Shown here one piece after another: positions 34,030-43,179 of a stretch of DNA of 64,000 bases; the first letter of the stretch is position 1; each line of letters opens with the position of its first letter. Below the pieces are notes generated by a model. It was not told the origin of the DNA. It searched no databases and was given only the letters and a program-made list of their open reading frames with translations. Both the position numbers and the translations under genes were made by a program. Source of the DNA: Rugosimonospora acidiphila (lineage in GTDB: Bacteria > Actinomycetota > Actinomycetes > Mycobacteriales > Micromonosporaceae); the NCBI RefSeq assembly GCF_039543385.1, contig NZ_BAABJQ010000012.1, forward strand, positions 1 through 64,000, read 5' to 3'.

Positions 34030-35514
34030 GTGCGCAGCACTTTCGCTGCCCTACGGCAACGCAATTTCCGCATCTGGATCTGTGCGGACCTGGTGTCGGT
34101 CACCGGCAGGTGGATGCAGACCCTCGCCATCAGCTGGTTCGTACTCCAGCTGACTGGCTCGACCACCCAGCTGGGCTTCAACCTACTGCTGCAGGCGCTG
34201 CCGGTACTGCTGCTCAGCTCCTGGGCGGGCGCGCTGGCCGACCGGTTCCCCGGTCGTCGGCTCCTGGTCTGGACCCAGTCGGCCCACGCCCTGTTGTCCG
34301 TCTGCCTGGCCATGTGCGCCTGGCACCACGTCGGCGGCATGTCGATGATCTACGTGGTCTCGGTACTCGCCGGGGTGGTCAGCGCCATCGAGGGACCGGC
34401 CCTGGGCAGGTTCACCTCCTCGACCGTGGACGCGAAGACCCTGGGCAACGCCCTGTCGTTGGGCTCGCTGTCCAACTCGGCCGGCCGGATCATCGGGACG
34501 AGCCTCGGCGGCGTGGCCGTCGCGATACTCGGCCCGGCGCCCCTGTTCGCCGGCAACGCGGCGGGCTTCGTAGCGGTGATCATCGCGCTGTTCCTCATCC
34601 GTACCCACGAGCCCGTCGACGTCGACCCGGCCGTGCCGGAGAAGCGGGGGGTACGCGAGGGCTTCAGCTACCTGTTCCGGCAGCCGATAGTCTTGATCAC
34701 CCTCGCGCTGGCCACCGTGCTGGGCAGCATCGGCCGCAACTATCAGGTGACCATGGCAGCCATGGCCGACGGGCCGCTGCACTCCGGGGCCGCCGGGTAC
34801 GGCATGCTCTCCACGGTCTTCGCCGTCGGTACCGTCTTCGGCGGATTCATGGCCGCCCGGCAGCGCCGGCTCGGGTACCCGACCCTGATCGTCGCCGGTG
34901 TCGTGGGCAGCGGCCTTCAACTGTTCGCCGGCCTCTCCGGCGGCCTGTGGACCTTCGCCGCCGCGATCCTGCCGATCGCGGCCGCCGCCGTGCTGATCGA
35001 CACCACCGTGTCCACCCGGGTGCAGCTGGACACCCGCGCCGACATGCGCGGCCGGGTGCTGGCCGCGCTCGCCATGACCAGTTCACTGTCCAGCGCCCTG
35101 GGCGCCCAGCTGCTCGGCTGGATGTCGGAGGCCGTGGGTCCGCGCACCACGCTGGTGATGGCCGGCACCGTGACCACGGCCGCCTGCGCTGTCGCCGCCA
35201 TTGTGCTGTCCCGCCGCGCGGAGAAGCCGCTGTCCTCGGCCGGCACGGCGCGCGGCCTGCTCACCGGGGTACGCGGGTCGGCGGCGCGCGGCGTGGCGGT
35301 ACCGCGCCGGCTGGCCGTGTCCGGGCGCCTGGCGATGTCCCGCGCGCTGGTCTCCCGGGAGCACCCGGCCACGGCTCGGCCGGGCCCCACGCCCGCACAC
35401 CCGGCGGTACCGGGCCAGCGGGCCAACCGGCCGGTCGGCCACCCGACGGCGGGCCGCTCCGTGCCACACCCGGCGACCCGGCAGCCCGAGGACGCCGGGG
35501 CGCCGCTCAACTAG
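34030..35514 (+). CDS. MFS transporter (MFS_3-type exporter)
   Basis: The 494-residue protein has about 12 hydrophobic helices and the MFS motif A-like GALADRFPGRRLL after the second helix. It opens with TFAALRQRNFRIW, typical of MFS_3-type proton-driven exporters of drugs or metabolites. The C-terminal 90 residues are a Pro/Arg-rich tail. The GTG at 34030 is favoured because GAGGAG lies 9 nt upstream; a GTG at 33982 would add 16 residues. Its stop shares the CTAG at 35511-35514 with the convergent DUF721 gene. The substrate is unknown. Confidence 0.85.
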   Translation: MRSTFAALRQRNFRIWICADLVSVTGRWMQTLAISWFVLQLTGSTTQLGFNLLLQALPVLLLSSWAGALADRFPGRRLLVWTQSAHALLSVCLAMCAWHHVGGMSMIYVVSVLAGVVSAIEGPALGRFTSSTVDAKTLGNALSLGSLSNSAGRIIGTSLGGVAVAILGPAPLFAGNAAGFVAVIIALFLIRTHEPVDVDPAVPEKRGVREGFSYLFRQPIVLITLALATVLGSIGRNYQVTMAAMADGPLHSGAAGYGMLSTVFAVGTVFGGFMAARQRRLGYPTLIVAGVVGSGLQLFAGLSGGLWTFAAAILPIAAAAVLIDTTVSTRVQLDTRADMRGRVLAALAMTSSLSSALGAQLLGWMSEAVGPRTTLVMAGTVTTAACAVAAIVLSRRAEKPLSSAGTARGLLTGVRGSAARGVAVPRRLAVSGRLAMSRALVSREHPATARPGPTPAHPAVPGQRANRPVGHPTAGRSVPHPATRQPEDAGAPLN

Positions 35515-36140
35515 CCGTAGGTGTCGCGCGGCCCCCGGCCGCGTACCCGGCGGGTGCCGCGGGTCCACGACGGGGCCGCCGGGCCGTGGATGTGCAGCTT
35601 GGTCACCACGTTGTGGCCGACCTTGGCACCGATGCCCGCCAGCAGCCGACCGGAGAGCAGCCTCAGCTGCGTCGCCCACGCGGTGGACTCGGCCTCGATG
35701 GTCAGCTCGCCGTCCTCCAGCTTGGTCGGGCGGCAGTGTGCGGCGATGTCCTCGCCGACCACCTTGGGCCAGTCCCCGAACACCGTGGCCTCGGCCGCCG
35801 GCCGCTGCCAGCCGCGGCTGCGGACCAGCTTGGCCAGTACCGAGCCGAACGGCTGCGGGTCGCGCGGGTCCGGCCCCGGCCCCGAGTACCCGCGCAGCCG
35901 CCGGGTCACCGGCCGGCCCTGTTCGTCAACGGGGCGGGGCCGGCGCGCCGACCGGGCCGCCTCCCGGCGCACCTTGGCCGCGTCGAGCACCGCCCGCGCC
36001 AGCTCGGGTCCGTTCACCGCCTGGCCGTCCGGCTCGGCTCCCGCCGGTGCCCCGGCGTCCGGTCCGGTCGGGGCCGGCTTCCCGGCGCTCTGGTCGGGGG
36101 CCTGCTCGCCGCGTGGCCGCGGGGACCGCCTGTCAGGCAC
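35511..36140 (-). CDS. DUF721 (DciA-like) protein
   Basis: The 209-residue protein has a basic, disordered N-terminal half and a C-terminal DUF721 domain (VFGDWPKVVGEDIAAHCRPTK, then AWATQLRLLSGRLLAGI). DUF721 contains DciA, the replicative-helicase loader of many bacteria lacking DnaC or DnaI; mycobacteria carry the gene in the same place after recF. The GTG at 36140 overlaps the recF stop by 8 bp and follows GAGG, implying coupled translation. A helicase-loading role here is inferred from family and position. Confidence 0.85.
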   Translation of the reverse strand: MPDRRSPRPRGEQAPDQSAGKPAPTGPDAGAPAGAEPDGQAVNGPELARAVLDAAKVRREAARSARRPRPVDEQGRPVTRRLRGYSGPGPDPRDPQPFGSVLAKLVRSRGWQRPAAEATVFGDWPKVVGEDIAAHCRPTKLEDGELTIEAESTAWATQLRLLSGRLLAGIGAKVGHNVVTKLHIHGPAAPSWTRGTRRVRGRGPRDTYG

Positions 36141-37254
36141 GGTGCACCTCACCCTCGCTGACCTCATACCGGGCGCCCCGCAGCGCCGCCGGCACATCCT
36201 CCGCCACCGCACAGGTGATCAGCAGCTGCCCGGCCGAGCCGACCAGCCCGGCGAGCCGCTCCCGGCGCCCGGCGTCCAGTTCGGCGAACACGTCGTCCAG
36301 TGCCAGGACCGGCTCGATGCCCTCGGTGCGCAGCAGCTCGTACGCCGCCAGCCGCAGCGCCAGCGCCATCGACCAGGACTCGCCATGGCTCGCGTACCCC
36401 TTGGCCGGCAGCTCGCCCAGGGTCAGCAGGACATCGTCGCGGTGCGGCCCGACCAGCGTCACGCCCCGCTCGATCTCGCTGGGCCGGGACTCGACCAGCG
36501 CGGCGGTCAGCCCCGCCGACAACGACTCGCGGTCGATCGCCCCGATCGGGATCCTCGACCGGTACGCGATGCCGGCACCGCCGCGCCCCGCGGCCACCGC
36601 GTCGTACGCCTTCGCGACGTGCGGCCCGAGCGCGGCGCACAGCTCCAGCCGCGCGGCCAGCAGCTCCGCCCCGTGCGAGGCGAGGTGCACGTCCCAGACG
36701 TCGAGAGTGGACAGGTCACGCGCCCCGGCACCGGTCTTGCGAGCCAGGTACGCGGTGCGCAGCAGGGCGTTGCGCTGCTTGAGTACCCGTTCGTAGTCGG
36801 CGCGGACTCCGGCGTACCGGGGCTGCCGGGCGACCAGAAGGTGGTCGAGGTAGTCGCGGCGCTCGGCCGGATCGCCGCGTACCAGCGCCAGGTCCTCGGG
36901 GGCGAACAGCACCATCCGCAGCGCACCCAGCACGTCACGGGCCCGCCGGACCGGCGAGCCGCCGAGCCGGGCCCGGTTGGCCTTGCCCGGCTCGATGGCC
37001 AGCTCGACCGACAGGGATCTGCCCTCGTGCACGATCTCGGACCTGATCACGGCCGAGGTGGCGCCGGCCCGCACCAGGGGCGCGTCGGTGGCCACCCGGT
37101 GGCTGTCCAGCGTGGACACGTAGCCGAGCGCCTCGACCAGGTTGGTCTTACCTACCCCGTTCGGGCCGACCAGCACGCTGCACCCGGGGTCGAACTCGAC
37201 GACGCACCGCGAGTACGAGCGGAAGTCGACGAGTTCGAGCCGCCTGACGTACAA
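36133..37254 (-). CDS. recF: DNA replication and repair protein RecF
   Basis: The 373-residue SMC-like ATPase has Walker A GPNGVGKTN, the HRDD segment GPHRDDVLL, the signature SHGESWSMALALR and Walker B LALDDVFAELD. RecF loads RecA at gaps with RecO and RecR. The TTG at 37254 is chosen because RecF proteins begin directly with the YVRRLELVDFRSY strand; a GTG at 37260 is possible. GGGGG lies about 5 nt upstream. It follows gnd and precedes DUF721, which it overlaps. Confidence 0.95.
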   Translation of the reverse strand: MYVRRLELVDFRSYSRCVVEFDPGCSVLVGPNGVGKTNLVEALGYVSTLDSHRVATDAPLVRAGATSAVIRSEIVHEGRSLSVELAIEPGKANRARLGGSPVRRARDVLGALRMVLFAPEDLALVRGDPAERRDYLDHLLVARQPRYAGVRADYERVLKQRNALLRTAYLARKTGAGARDLSTLDVWDVHLASHGAELLAARLELCAALGPHVAKAYDAVAAGRGGAGIAYRSRIPIGAIDRESLSAGLTAALVESRPSEIERGVTLVGPHRDDVLLTLGELPAKGYASHGESWSMALALRLAAYELLRTEGIEPVLALDDVFAELDAGRRERLAGLVGSAGQLLITCAVAEDVPAALRGARYEVSEGEVHRA

Positions 37255-37351
37255 AATCACCCCCGAGCCGCAGCCGCCCGCCCGCGGCACCCTGTCCTTC
37301 ACCGGCACCGCCGGTGGGCCGACCTTGGCGGCGCCACCGGCGGTCGGCGGG

Positions 37352-38230
37352 TTAGCGGGTTTCCTTCTTGACGGCGTGGCCGCCGAACTCGTTGCGCAGG
37401 GCGGCGACCGCCTTCATCGCCGGCGAATCCTCCTGCCGCGAGGCGAACCGGGCGAACAGCGAGGCGCTGATGACGTTCAGCGGCACGGCGAGCCGGATCG
37501 CCTCCTCGACGGTCCACCGGCCCTCGCCGGTGTCCTCGGCGTAGCCCCGCAGCGCGTCCAGCTTCGGGTCGGCCTCGAGCGCCCGGTCCAGCAGGTCCAG
37601 CAGCCAGGACCGGATGACCGTGCCCGAGCGCCAGGACTTGATCACGGCCGGCACGTCGGTGACGTACTCCGCCGCCTCCAGCAGCTCGTACCCCTCCGCG
37701 TAGGCGTGCATCAGCCCGTACTCGATGCCGTTGTGCACCATCTTGGCGTAGTGCCCGGCGCCCACCGGGCCGGCGTGCGCGAAGCCGAAGTCACCCTCGG
37801 GCTTGAGCGCGTCGAAAATCGGCTGAGCCTTCGCGACGTCCTCGTCGGAGCCGCCGACCATCAGCCCGTACCCGTTCTCCAGGCCCCAGACGCCGCCGGA
37901 AACGCCGACGTCGAGGTACCCGATGCCGTGGCCGGCCAGCCGCTGCGCCCGGGGCTTGTCGTCGACGAACTTCGAGTTCCCGCCATCGATGATCAGGTCG
38001 CCTTCGTGCAGCAACTCGATCAGCTTGTCGATCGTGTCCTCGGTGACCTGCTGCGGCACCATGATCCAGATGACCCGGGGCATGGTCAGTTTCGCCACCA
38101 TGTCGGCCAGTCCTGGAACATCGCTCCTCTGCGGGTCCGGGTCGTAACCGATGACCTCATGCCCGGCGCGGCGAAGCCGCTCGCGCATGTTGCCGCCCAT
38201 CCGGCCGAGGCCAACCAGGCCAAGCTGCAT
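37352..38230 (-). CDS. gnd: 6-phosphogluconate dehydrogenase, decarboxylating (short type)
   Basis: The 292-residue protein starts with the Rossmann motif GLVGLGRMGGNM and has IDGGNSKFVDD, GVSGGVWGLENGYGLMVGG and KMVHNGIEYGLM, all typical of 6-phosphogluconate dehydrogenases. It is of the short type (about 300 rather than 470 residues). It oxidatively decarboxylates 6-phosphogluconate to ribulose 5-phosphate. Its location between dnaN and recF is conserved in several actinobacteria. AAGGGAGA precedes the ATG at 38230, 29 bp after the dnaN stop, so co-transcription with dnaN is likely. Confidence 0.95.
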   Translation of the reverse strand: MQLGLVGLGRMGGNMRERLRRAGHEVIGYDPDPQRSDVPGLADMVAKLTMPRVIWIMVPQQVTEDTIDKLIELLHEGDLIIDGGNSKFVDDKPRAQRLAGHGIGYLDVGVSGGVWGLENGYGLMVGGSDEDVAKAQPIFDALKPEGDFGFAHAGPVGAGHYAKMVHNGIEYGLMHAYAEGYELLEAAEYVTDVPAVIKSWRSGTVIRSWLLDLLDRALEADPKLDALRGYAEDTGEGRWTVEEAIRLAVPLNVISASLFARFASRQEDSPAMKAVAALRNEFGGHAVKKETR

Positions 38231-38259
38231 GGCGTGTTCTCCCTTGTTGCGTTGTTGGA

Positions 38260-39390
38260 CTAAGCACCGATCCGAATCGGCATGATCAGATACCGGTACC
38301 CGGGGATGATCTCCCCATTCTCACTGGCCGGCGCCAGCACCGCAGGCTTGCGGGGGTCGGTAAGGGAGAGCACCGCGGTCGGCCCGTCCAGCGCGCCGAG
38401 CCCCTCCAGAAGGTACCCGGGGTTGAACGCGACCTGCATCGCCTCGCCCTCGTACGTGCAGTCCATCGCCTCACTGGCCCGCGCGTCCTCGGTGCCGCCC
38501 GCCTCGACGACCAGCCCGTCCTCGCTGAACGACAGCCGCACCGGAGTGGTCCGCTCGGCCACCAGCGCGACCCGGCGGACCACCTCGACCAGCGCCGAGA
38601 CCTGGAACCGGGCCTGCGCGCTGTGGTGATCGGGCAGCAGGTTGCGCACCTTGGGGAACTCGCCGTCGAGCAGCCGGCTGGTGCTGCGGCGGGCGCCACC
38701 GACGAAGCCGATCATGCCCTCGCCCATCCCGCCCCGGGCCAGCGCGACCGTCACCTCGCCGCCGATGGGGCCGAGGGTCTTCGCCGTGTCGGCCAGCGTC
38801 TTGGCCGGCACCAGCGCCTGGAGGCTGGCGTCGGAGGTGTCCGGACGCCACTCCAACTCCTTGATCGCCAGCCGGTACCGGTCGGTGGCCAGCAGCGTCA
38901 TCGTGGAGCCCTCGAGCTCGACCCGGACGCCGGTCAGCAGCGGCAGCGTGTCGTCACGGCCGGCGGCGACGGCCACCTGAGCCACGGCCGAGGCGAAGGC
39001 AGCGGCGTCCACGGTGCCGGCGGTGGCCGGCATCTCCGGCAGCGTCGGGTAGTCCTCCACGGGCATGGTCGGCAGGGTGAACCGGGCGCTGCCGCACACC
39101 AGCTCCAGGTGCGCGCCGACCGCGGCCACGTCGACCGGCTTGGCCGGCAGCGCCTTGGTGATCTCGGCGAGCAGCCGGCCGGAGACCAGGGCGGCGCCGT
39201 CCGCATCCGGCGCGACCTCGACCGAGACCTGCGTGGAAACCTCGTAGTCGAAGCCGGACACGACCAGCTGGCCGCCGGCCACCCGCAGCATCACTCCGGC
39301 GAGCACCGGGACGGAGGGGCGGCTGGGCAGGCTCTTCGCGGTCCACGCGACCGCGTCGGCGAGCGCGTCGCGCTCGACTCGGAACTTCAT
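38260..39390 (-). CDS. dnaN: DNA polymerase III beta subunit (sliding clamp)
   Basis: The 376-residue protein has three repeated clamp domains; MKFRVERDALADAVAWTAKSL opens the first, and the C-terminal PIRIGA is the expected end of the family. It forms the ring that tethers the replicative polymerase. The ATG at 39390 follows GGGAGGG. It flanks the origin, and dnaN, gnd, recF and DUF721 run in one direction as a probable operon. Confidence 0.98.
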   Translation of the reverse strand: MKFRVERDALADAVAWTAKSLPSRPSVPVLAGVMLRVAGGQLVVSGFDYEVSTQVSVEVAPDADGAALVSGRLLAEITKALPAKPVDVAAVGAHLELVCGSARFTLPTMPVEDYPTLPEMPATAGTVDAAAFASAVAQVAVAAGRDDTLPLLTGVRVELEGSTMTLLATDRYRLAIKELEWRPDTSDASLQALVPAKTLADTAKTLGPIGGEVTVALARGGMGEGMIGFVGGARRSTSRLLDGEFPKVRNLLPDHHSAQARFQVSALVEVVRRVALVAERTTPVRLSFSEDGLVVEAGGTEDARASEAMDCTYEGEAMQVAFNPGYLLEGLGALDGPTAVLSLTDPRKPAVLAPASENGEIIPGYRYLIMPIRIGA

Positions 39391-40146
39391 CTCGTGCCCT
39401 CCCGATCCAGGCTGGCGGCATGGTGGTCAGCGGCGGCCGGGGCCGCCCTGCGGTTGAACTCCATCGTTTGCCCTTCGCACTGTATGGCGAACCGACTTCG
39501 GGCGTGCACCGACCCCGGCAACTTTGGCACCCGGTCCTTTCCACACGCTGATGATTGTTTTTGGTTTTCTTAGAAGATCTAATTCATAGTCTTCTTCGGT
39601 CCTGTGCGTTCTGTGGAGAAGTGCCGTTCCTGCTGTTCAGACGTTGTTTCCACACGTGAGGAACTTGTGGAACAAGGGTGTTGAGAACGCCTACTTGTCC
39701 CCAAGGCGGCCACCTCGGTCGAGGTTGTCCACGGCTGTCCACCGGTTGTCCACCGGTTATGCCCAGGATTTACCCCCAGCTGTGGGGAAACGTCGTGCAC
39801 AAGCCGTCCACCGGTAATCGGACACGTCCACATGACGTCCACACCATGTCCCCAGGGTCGGTCCACAGTCTGTGGACGAGCGTGGCTCATTGTGGATGGC
39901 AACGCACAGGGTGTGGATTAGTTACGACACCTGTTGACGCCGTCCGGGGCGTCCGGCCGGGACGCCCCACCGGCCGTGGACGCACGTTGCCCGTTCGTGC
40001 GGTCGCACATCGTGTCGCGTCCCGCCGCCGCCGCGTCGGCAGAGGCCGTCGGAAGGAGAGCCGACGGCGACCGCTAGAGAGAAACAAGTACGCCCGGACG
40101 CGGGCCGCCACGGCGACTCCCCGCGGGGCCGCGTCCCGGAGGCTCG
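39391..40146. other. oriC: Replication origin (oriC): AT-rich element and DnaA boxes
   Basis: The dnaA-dnaN gap contains an AT-rich stretch (39551-39598) next to dnaN, the likely unwinding element, then a dense field of DnaA boxes related to TTGTCCACA. Examples are TTGTCCACG (39725-39733), TTGTCCACC (39746-39754), CGTCCACAC (39836-39844), and the reverse-orientation TGTGGACGA (39871-39879) and TGTGGATTA (39912-39920). About fifteen boxes occur, nearly all with one or two mismatches, many at intervals of about 10-21 bp. The 3' part near dnaA (39921-40146) is GC-rich with no further boxes. Confidence 0.92.
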
Positions 40147-41811
40147 TCAGGGAGTCTGCTTGATCCGATTGGTTAGCTCTGCGATCTGGTTGTACAACGA
40201 CCGCCGCTCGGCCATCTGTTGGCGGATCTTCCGGTCGGCGTGCATCACCGTCGTGTGGTCGCGCCCGCCGAACGCCTGGCCGATGCGCGGCAGCGACAGG
40301 TCGGTGAGCTCCCGGCACAGGTACATCGCGACCTGGCGGGCGTTGACCAGGACCCGGGAACGGGAGTGCCCGCGCAGGTCCTCGAGGCTGACCCCGAAGT
40401 AGTCGGCGGTCGAGGCCATGATCTGGTCGGCGTTGATTTCCGGGCTGGTCCCGTCCGGGATGAAGTCGCGCAGCACCTCCTCCGCCAGGGAGAGCTGGAC
40501 CGGCGAGCGGGTCAGGCTCGCGAACGCGGTGACCCGGATGAGCGCGCCCTCGAGCTCCCGGATCGAGTTGGAGATCCGTGACGCGATGAACTCCAGCACG
40601 TCCGCGGGGGCGGACAGCCGCTCCTGGGCCGCCTTCTTCTGAAGGATCGCGATACGCGTCTCCAGGTCCGGCGGTTGGATGTCGGCCAGCAGGCCCCACT
40701 CGAAGCGGGTGCGCAGCCGGTCCTCCAGGGTCGCCAGCTGCTTGGGGGACCGGTCCGACGTGATGACCAGCTGCTTGTTGGAGTTGTGCAGGGTGTTGAA
40801 GGTGTGGAAGAACTCCTCCTGGGTGCGCTCCCTGGTCTCCAGGAACTGGATGTCGTCGATCAGGAGGATGTCGACGTCCCGGTACCGGCGCTGGAACGCC
40901 TGGGTCTTGTCGTCGCGTAGGGAGTTGATGAAGTCGTTCGTGAACTCCTCGGTCGACACGTAGCGCACCGACTTCGCGGTACCCAGCGTCGTGGCGTAGT
41001 GCCCGATCGCGTGCAGCAGGTGGGTCTTGCCGAGCCCGGAGCTGCCGTAGATGAACAGCGGGTTGTACGCCTTCGCCGGAGACTCGGCGACCGCGACGCT
41101 GGCCGCGTGTGCGAACCGGTTCGAGGACCCGATGACGAACGTCTCGAACATGTACTTCGGGTTGAGCCGGTTGCCACCGTCGCTCGACGGGATCGGGGAA
41201 CGCCGGTCGTCCCGGCCGGTACCGCCTCCTCCCGACGTCAGGGCGGGCGGATGCATCGGCACCGACGGACTGGTCGGGGCGCGCTGCATCGGTGGGGCGG
41301 GCGCCAGGCTCTGGTACGAGTTGGGCTGCGCCGGCAGGGGTCGCCCATACCTCTGGTCGTACCCGAGCTCGTATCCGCTGCGCGGCGGTGGGATCGAGGC
41401 CTCTTCGGTGAGCTCTCCGCCGATCCCCGGGTCGCGCAGCAGCGCCGCGTCGAACAGGGTCGGCTCGGAGACCCGAGCCGTCGGTACCTGCTGGACGTAC
41501 GCCGGTACCTCGGGTACCGGCGCGGGCATCGGCACCGGTTGGGGCGCCGGGCGCGGCGGCTCCTCGGGGGCCCGCACGGTGACCGCGACCTGGATCGCGC
41601 GCCCGAGCCGCCGGGACAGCGCCTCGGTGATGGCGGGCCGCAGCTTGGACTCGATGACGTCGCGGGTGAACGCGTCCGGCACGGCCACCAGGGCAGTGTC
41701 CTCGACAATCGCGCGCAGCCGAGTCAGACGCAGGTAAGCACGGTGCTGAGCCGAGACGATCTCATCCGTCGCCGCCGCCCACACAGCACCGAGGTCATCT
41801 GCATCCGCCAC
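40147..41811 (-). CDS. dnaA: Chromosomal replication initiator DnaA
   Basis: The 554-residue protein has the four DnaA domains: N-terminal oligomerisation (about 1-90), a long Pro-rich linker (about 90-215), the AAA+ ATPase with Walker A GSSGLGKTHLLH and Walker B LLIDDIQFLE, and the DNA-binding domain with GGRDHTTVMHADRKI. It binds TTGTCCACA boxes and unwinds the origin. The GTG at 41811 follows GGGGG with 7-nt spacing; an in-frame extension to 41889 crosses DnaA-box sequence and is rejected. Boxes upstream of its start suggest autoregulation. Confidence 0.98.
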   Translation of the reverse strand: MADADDLGAVWAAATDEIVSAQHRAYLRLTRLRAIVEDTALVAVPDAFTRDVIESKLRPAITEALSRRLGRAIQVAVTVRAPEEPPRPAPQPVPMPAPVPEVPAYVQQVPTARVSEPTLFDAALLRDPGIGGELTEEASIPPPRSGYELGYDQRYGRPLPAQPNSYQSLAPAPPMQRAPTSPSVPMHPPALTSGGGGTGRDDRRSPIPSSDGGNRLNPKYMFETFVIGSSNRFAHAASVAVAESPAKAYNPLFIYGSSGLGKTHLLHAIGHYATTLGTAKSVRYVSTEEFTNDFINSLRDDKTQAFQRRYRDVDILLIDDIQFLETRERTQEEFFHTFNTLHNSNKQLVITSDRSPKQLATLEDRLRTRFEWGLLADIQPPDLETRIAILQKKAAQERLSAPADVLEFIASRISNSIRELEGALIRVTAFASLTRSPVQLSLAEEVLRDFIPDGTSPEINADQIMASTADYFGVSLEDLRGHSRSRVLVNARQVAMYLCRELTDLSLPRIGQAFGGRDHTTVMHADRKIRQQMAERRSLYNQIAELTNRIKQTP

Positions 41812-42375
41812 TGCTGAACCCCCTGTTATCCCCACGCCAATCCCCCACGGCCTTACACATCGCGTCCACAGTTCACGCGAGTCGTCCACAGCTTTTCCAC
41901 AGGCTGTGAATCGACTTACCAGCAGCGTGGAGAGCGATCTCCCCGGCCGTTCAAATCTGATCGCCGCACCCGTCGTCGCCGCGCCTACCTGGGCGATTCC
42001 TCATTCGTCCGGCTCAGTCTCCGCTCGGCGCGGGCCATGCCTCGTCGACATCACCGGCAAGCGGGCAGGTTAACAGCGTTGTCCACACCCACTCAACCGT
42101 TGTCCACATGCTTGTGTCACGCTTGTCCACACCTGGGGGCTATGCGGGTGCGCCAAGTTGTGCAGGACACACCGTTCGTTTTTGCCCGGTTACCGGACGT
42201 ATGGGCGGCCGTCGCGGTACGCGGCCCGGCCGGGGTACCGTTTGGGCTGATCAGGGGTGCGGCTGGTACGCTGACTCAGAAGCGTGCCCGCAAGTCGGTC
42301 ACGCCGAATTGTTTCTGCACCTTACGGACTCCGTCCGGCGACGTGTCGCCGGACAGCCTTGAGACGGAGCTCGAC
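41812..42375. promoter_or_regulatory. dnaA-rpmH intergenic region with exact DnaA boxes
   Basis: Three perfect TTGTCCACA boxes in the same orientation lie at 42079-42087, 42100-42108 and 42123-42131 (21- and 23-bp steps, about two helical turns). Near-consensus boxes closer to dnaA are TTATCCCCA (41826-41834), CGTCCACAG (41863-41871 and 41883-41891) and TTTTCCACA (41893-41901). The region also carries the divergent dnaA and rpmH promoters; TACGCT near 42271 is an rpmH -10 candidate. The exact boxes probably serve DnaA autoregulation and origin assembly. Confidence 0.85.
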
Positions 42376-42513
42376 GTGAGCAAGCGCACGTACCAGCCGA
42401 ACAACCGCCGGCGCGCGAAGACCCACGGCTTCCGGCTGCGCATGCGCACCCGCGCCGGGCGCGCGATCCTCTCGGCGCGCCGGTCTAAGGGCCGCGCCCG
42501 CCTTTCGGCCTGA
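42376..42513 (+). CDS. rpmH: Ribosomal protein L34 (bL34)
   Basis: The 45-residue basic protein reads SKRTYQPNNRRRAKTHGFR at its start and RAILSARRSKGRARLSA at its end, the full L34 signature. It is a component of the 50S subunit. The GTG at 42376 follows GGAG with 6-nt spacing. It is the first gene of the rpmH-rnpA-yidD-yidC block running away from the origin. Confidence 0.97.
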   Translation: MSKRTYQPNNRRRAKTHGFRLRMRTRAGRAILSARRSKGRARLSA

Positions 42514-42532
42514 GGGCCGCTAGGAGCATTGG

Positions 42533-42898
42533 GTGTTGGCCGCCGCCCAGCGGCTCCGCCGCCACGGTGAATTCACCGCGACGGTTCGGGGTGGTGGGCG
42601 CGCGGGACGCGGCGCGATCGTCGTGCACCTGATGCACCCGGAGGTCGGCAATGAACCGGTGCGCCCGGCGCGTGCCGGTTTTGTCGTGTCCAAGGCCGTC
42701 GGCATCGCCGTTGTCCGGAATCGCGTGAAGCGGCGACTGCGGGATTTGGTCCGTGAGCGGATCGGCGACCTGCAACCCGGAACAGACCTTGTAGTGCGGG
42801 CGTTACCCGGAGTGGCCACCCGTTCGTATTCGCAGCTAGCGGCGGACCTGGACGGCGCACTCGCCGCCGCCAGTGCCCGCGGGAAGGTGCGACGATGA
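42533..42898 (+). CDS. rnpA: RNase P protein component
   Basis: The 121-residue basic protein carries the RnpA motif RNRVKRRLRDLVRER and the N-terminal RLRRHGEFTATVR. It binds the RNase P RNA and aids 5' maturation of tRNA precursors. The GTG at 42533 follows TAGGAG. Its stop overlaps the yidD start as ATGA. Confidence 0.96.
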   Translation: MLAAAQRLRRHGEFTATVRGGGRAGRGAIVVHLMHPEVGNEPVRPARAGFVVSKAVGIAVVRNRVKRRLRDLVRERIGDLQPGTDLVVRALPGVATRSYSQLAADLDGALAAASARGKVRR

Positions 42899-43161
42899 CC
42901 GTCCACCACATGCCTGCGAGATCAGGGCGGACCAGGCTCGGTGCGAAGGTGCTGACAGTACCCATCGTCGCGTACCGTCGTTGGATAAGCCCGGCACTGC
43001 CGGCCCGCTGTCGGTTCTACCCATCTTGCAGCGCGTACGCCCTTGAGGCGATCGCGACACACGGTGCGCTGCGTGGACTCCGGTTGGCGACCTGGCGGCT
43101 GCTGCGGTGTCAACCGTTTAACCCCGGCGGGTACGACCCGGTGCCGCCGATCCGACATTGA
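42895..43161 (+). CDS. yidD: Membrane protein insertion efficiency factor YidD
   Basis: The 88-residue protein has the family signature YRRWISPALPARCRFYPSCSAYALEAIATHG and the end CQPFNPGGYDPVP, with the three conserved cysteines. It is a small, membrane-associated helper of YidC-dependent insertion. The ATG at 42895 overlaps the rnpA stop. yidC follows after 18 bp, so the set is one operon. Confidence 0.95.
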   Translation: MTVHHMPARSGRTRLGAKVLTVPIVAYRRWISPALPARCRFYPSCSAYALEAIATHGALRGLRLATWRLLRCQPFNPGGYDPVPPIRH

Positions 43162-43179
43162 CGTAACTGGAGTATCGAC

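Noticed and set aside
33912..36161. 749-residue open frame on the plus strand
   Set aside because: It is out of frame with the clear MFS gene and then antisense to DUF721; it is Arg/Gly-rich with no domain.
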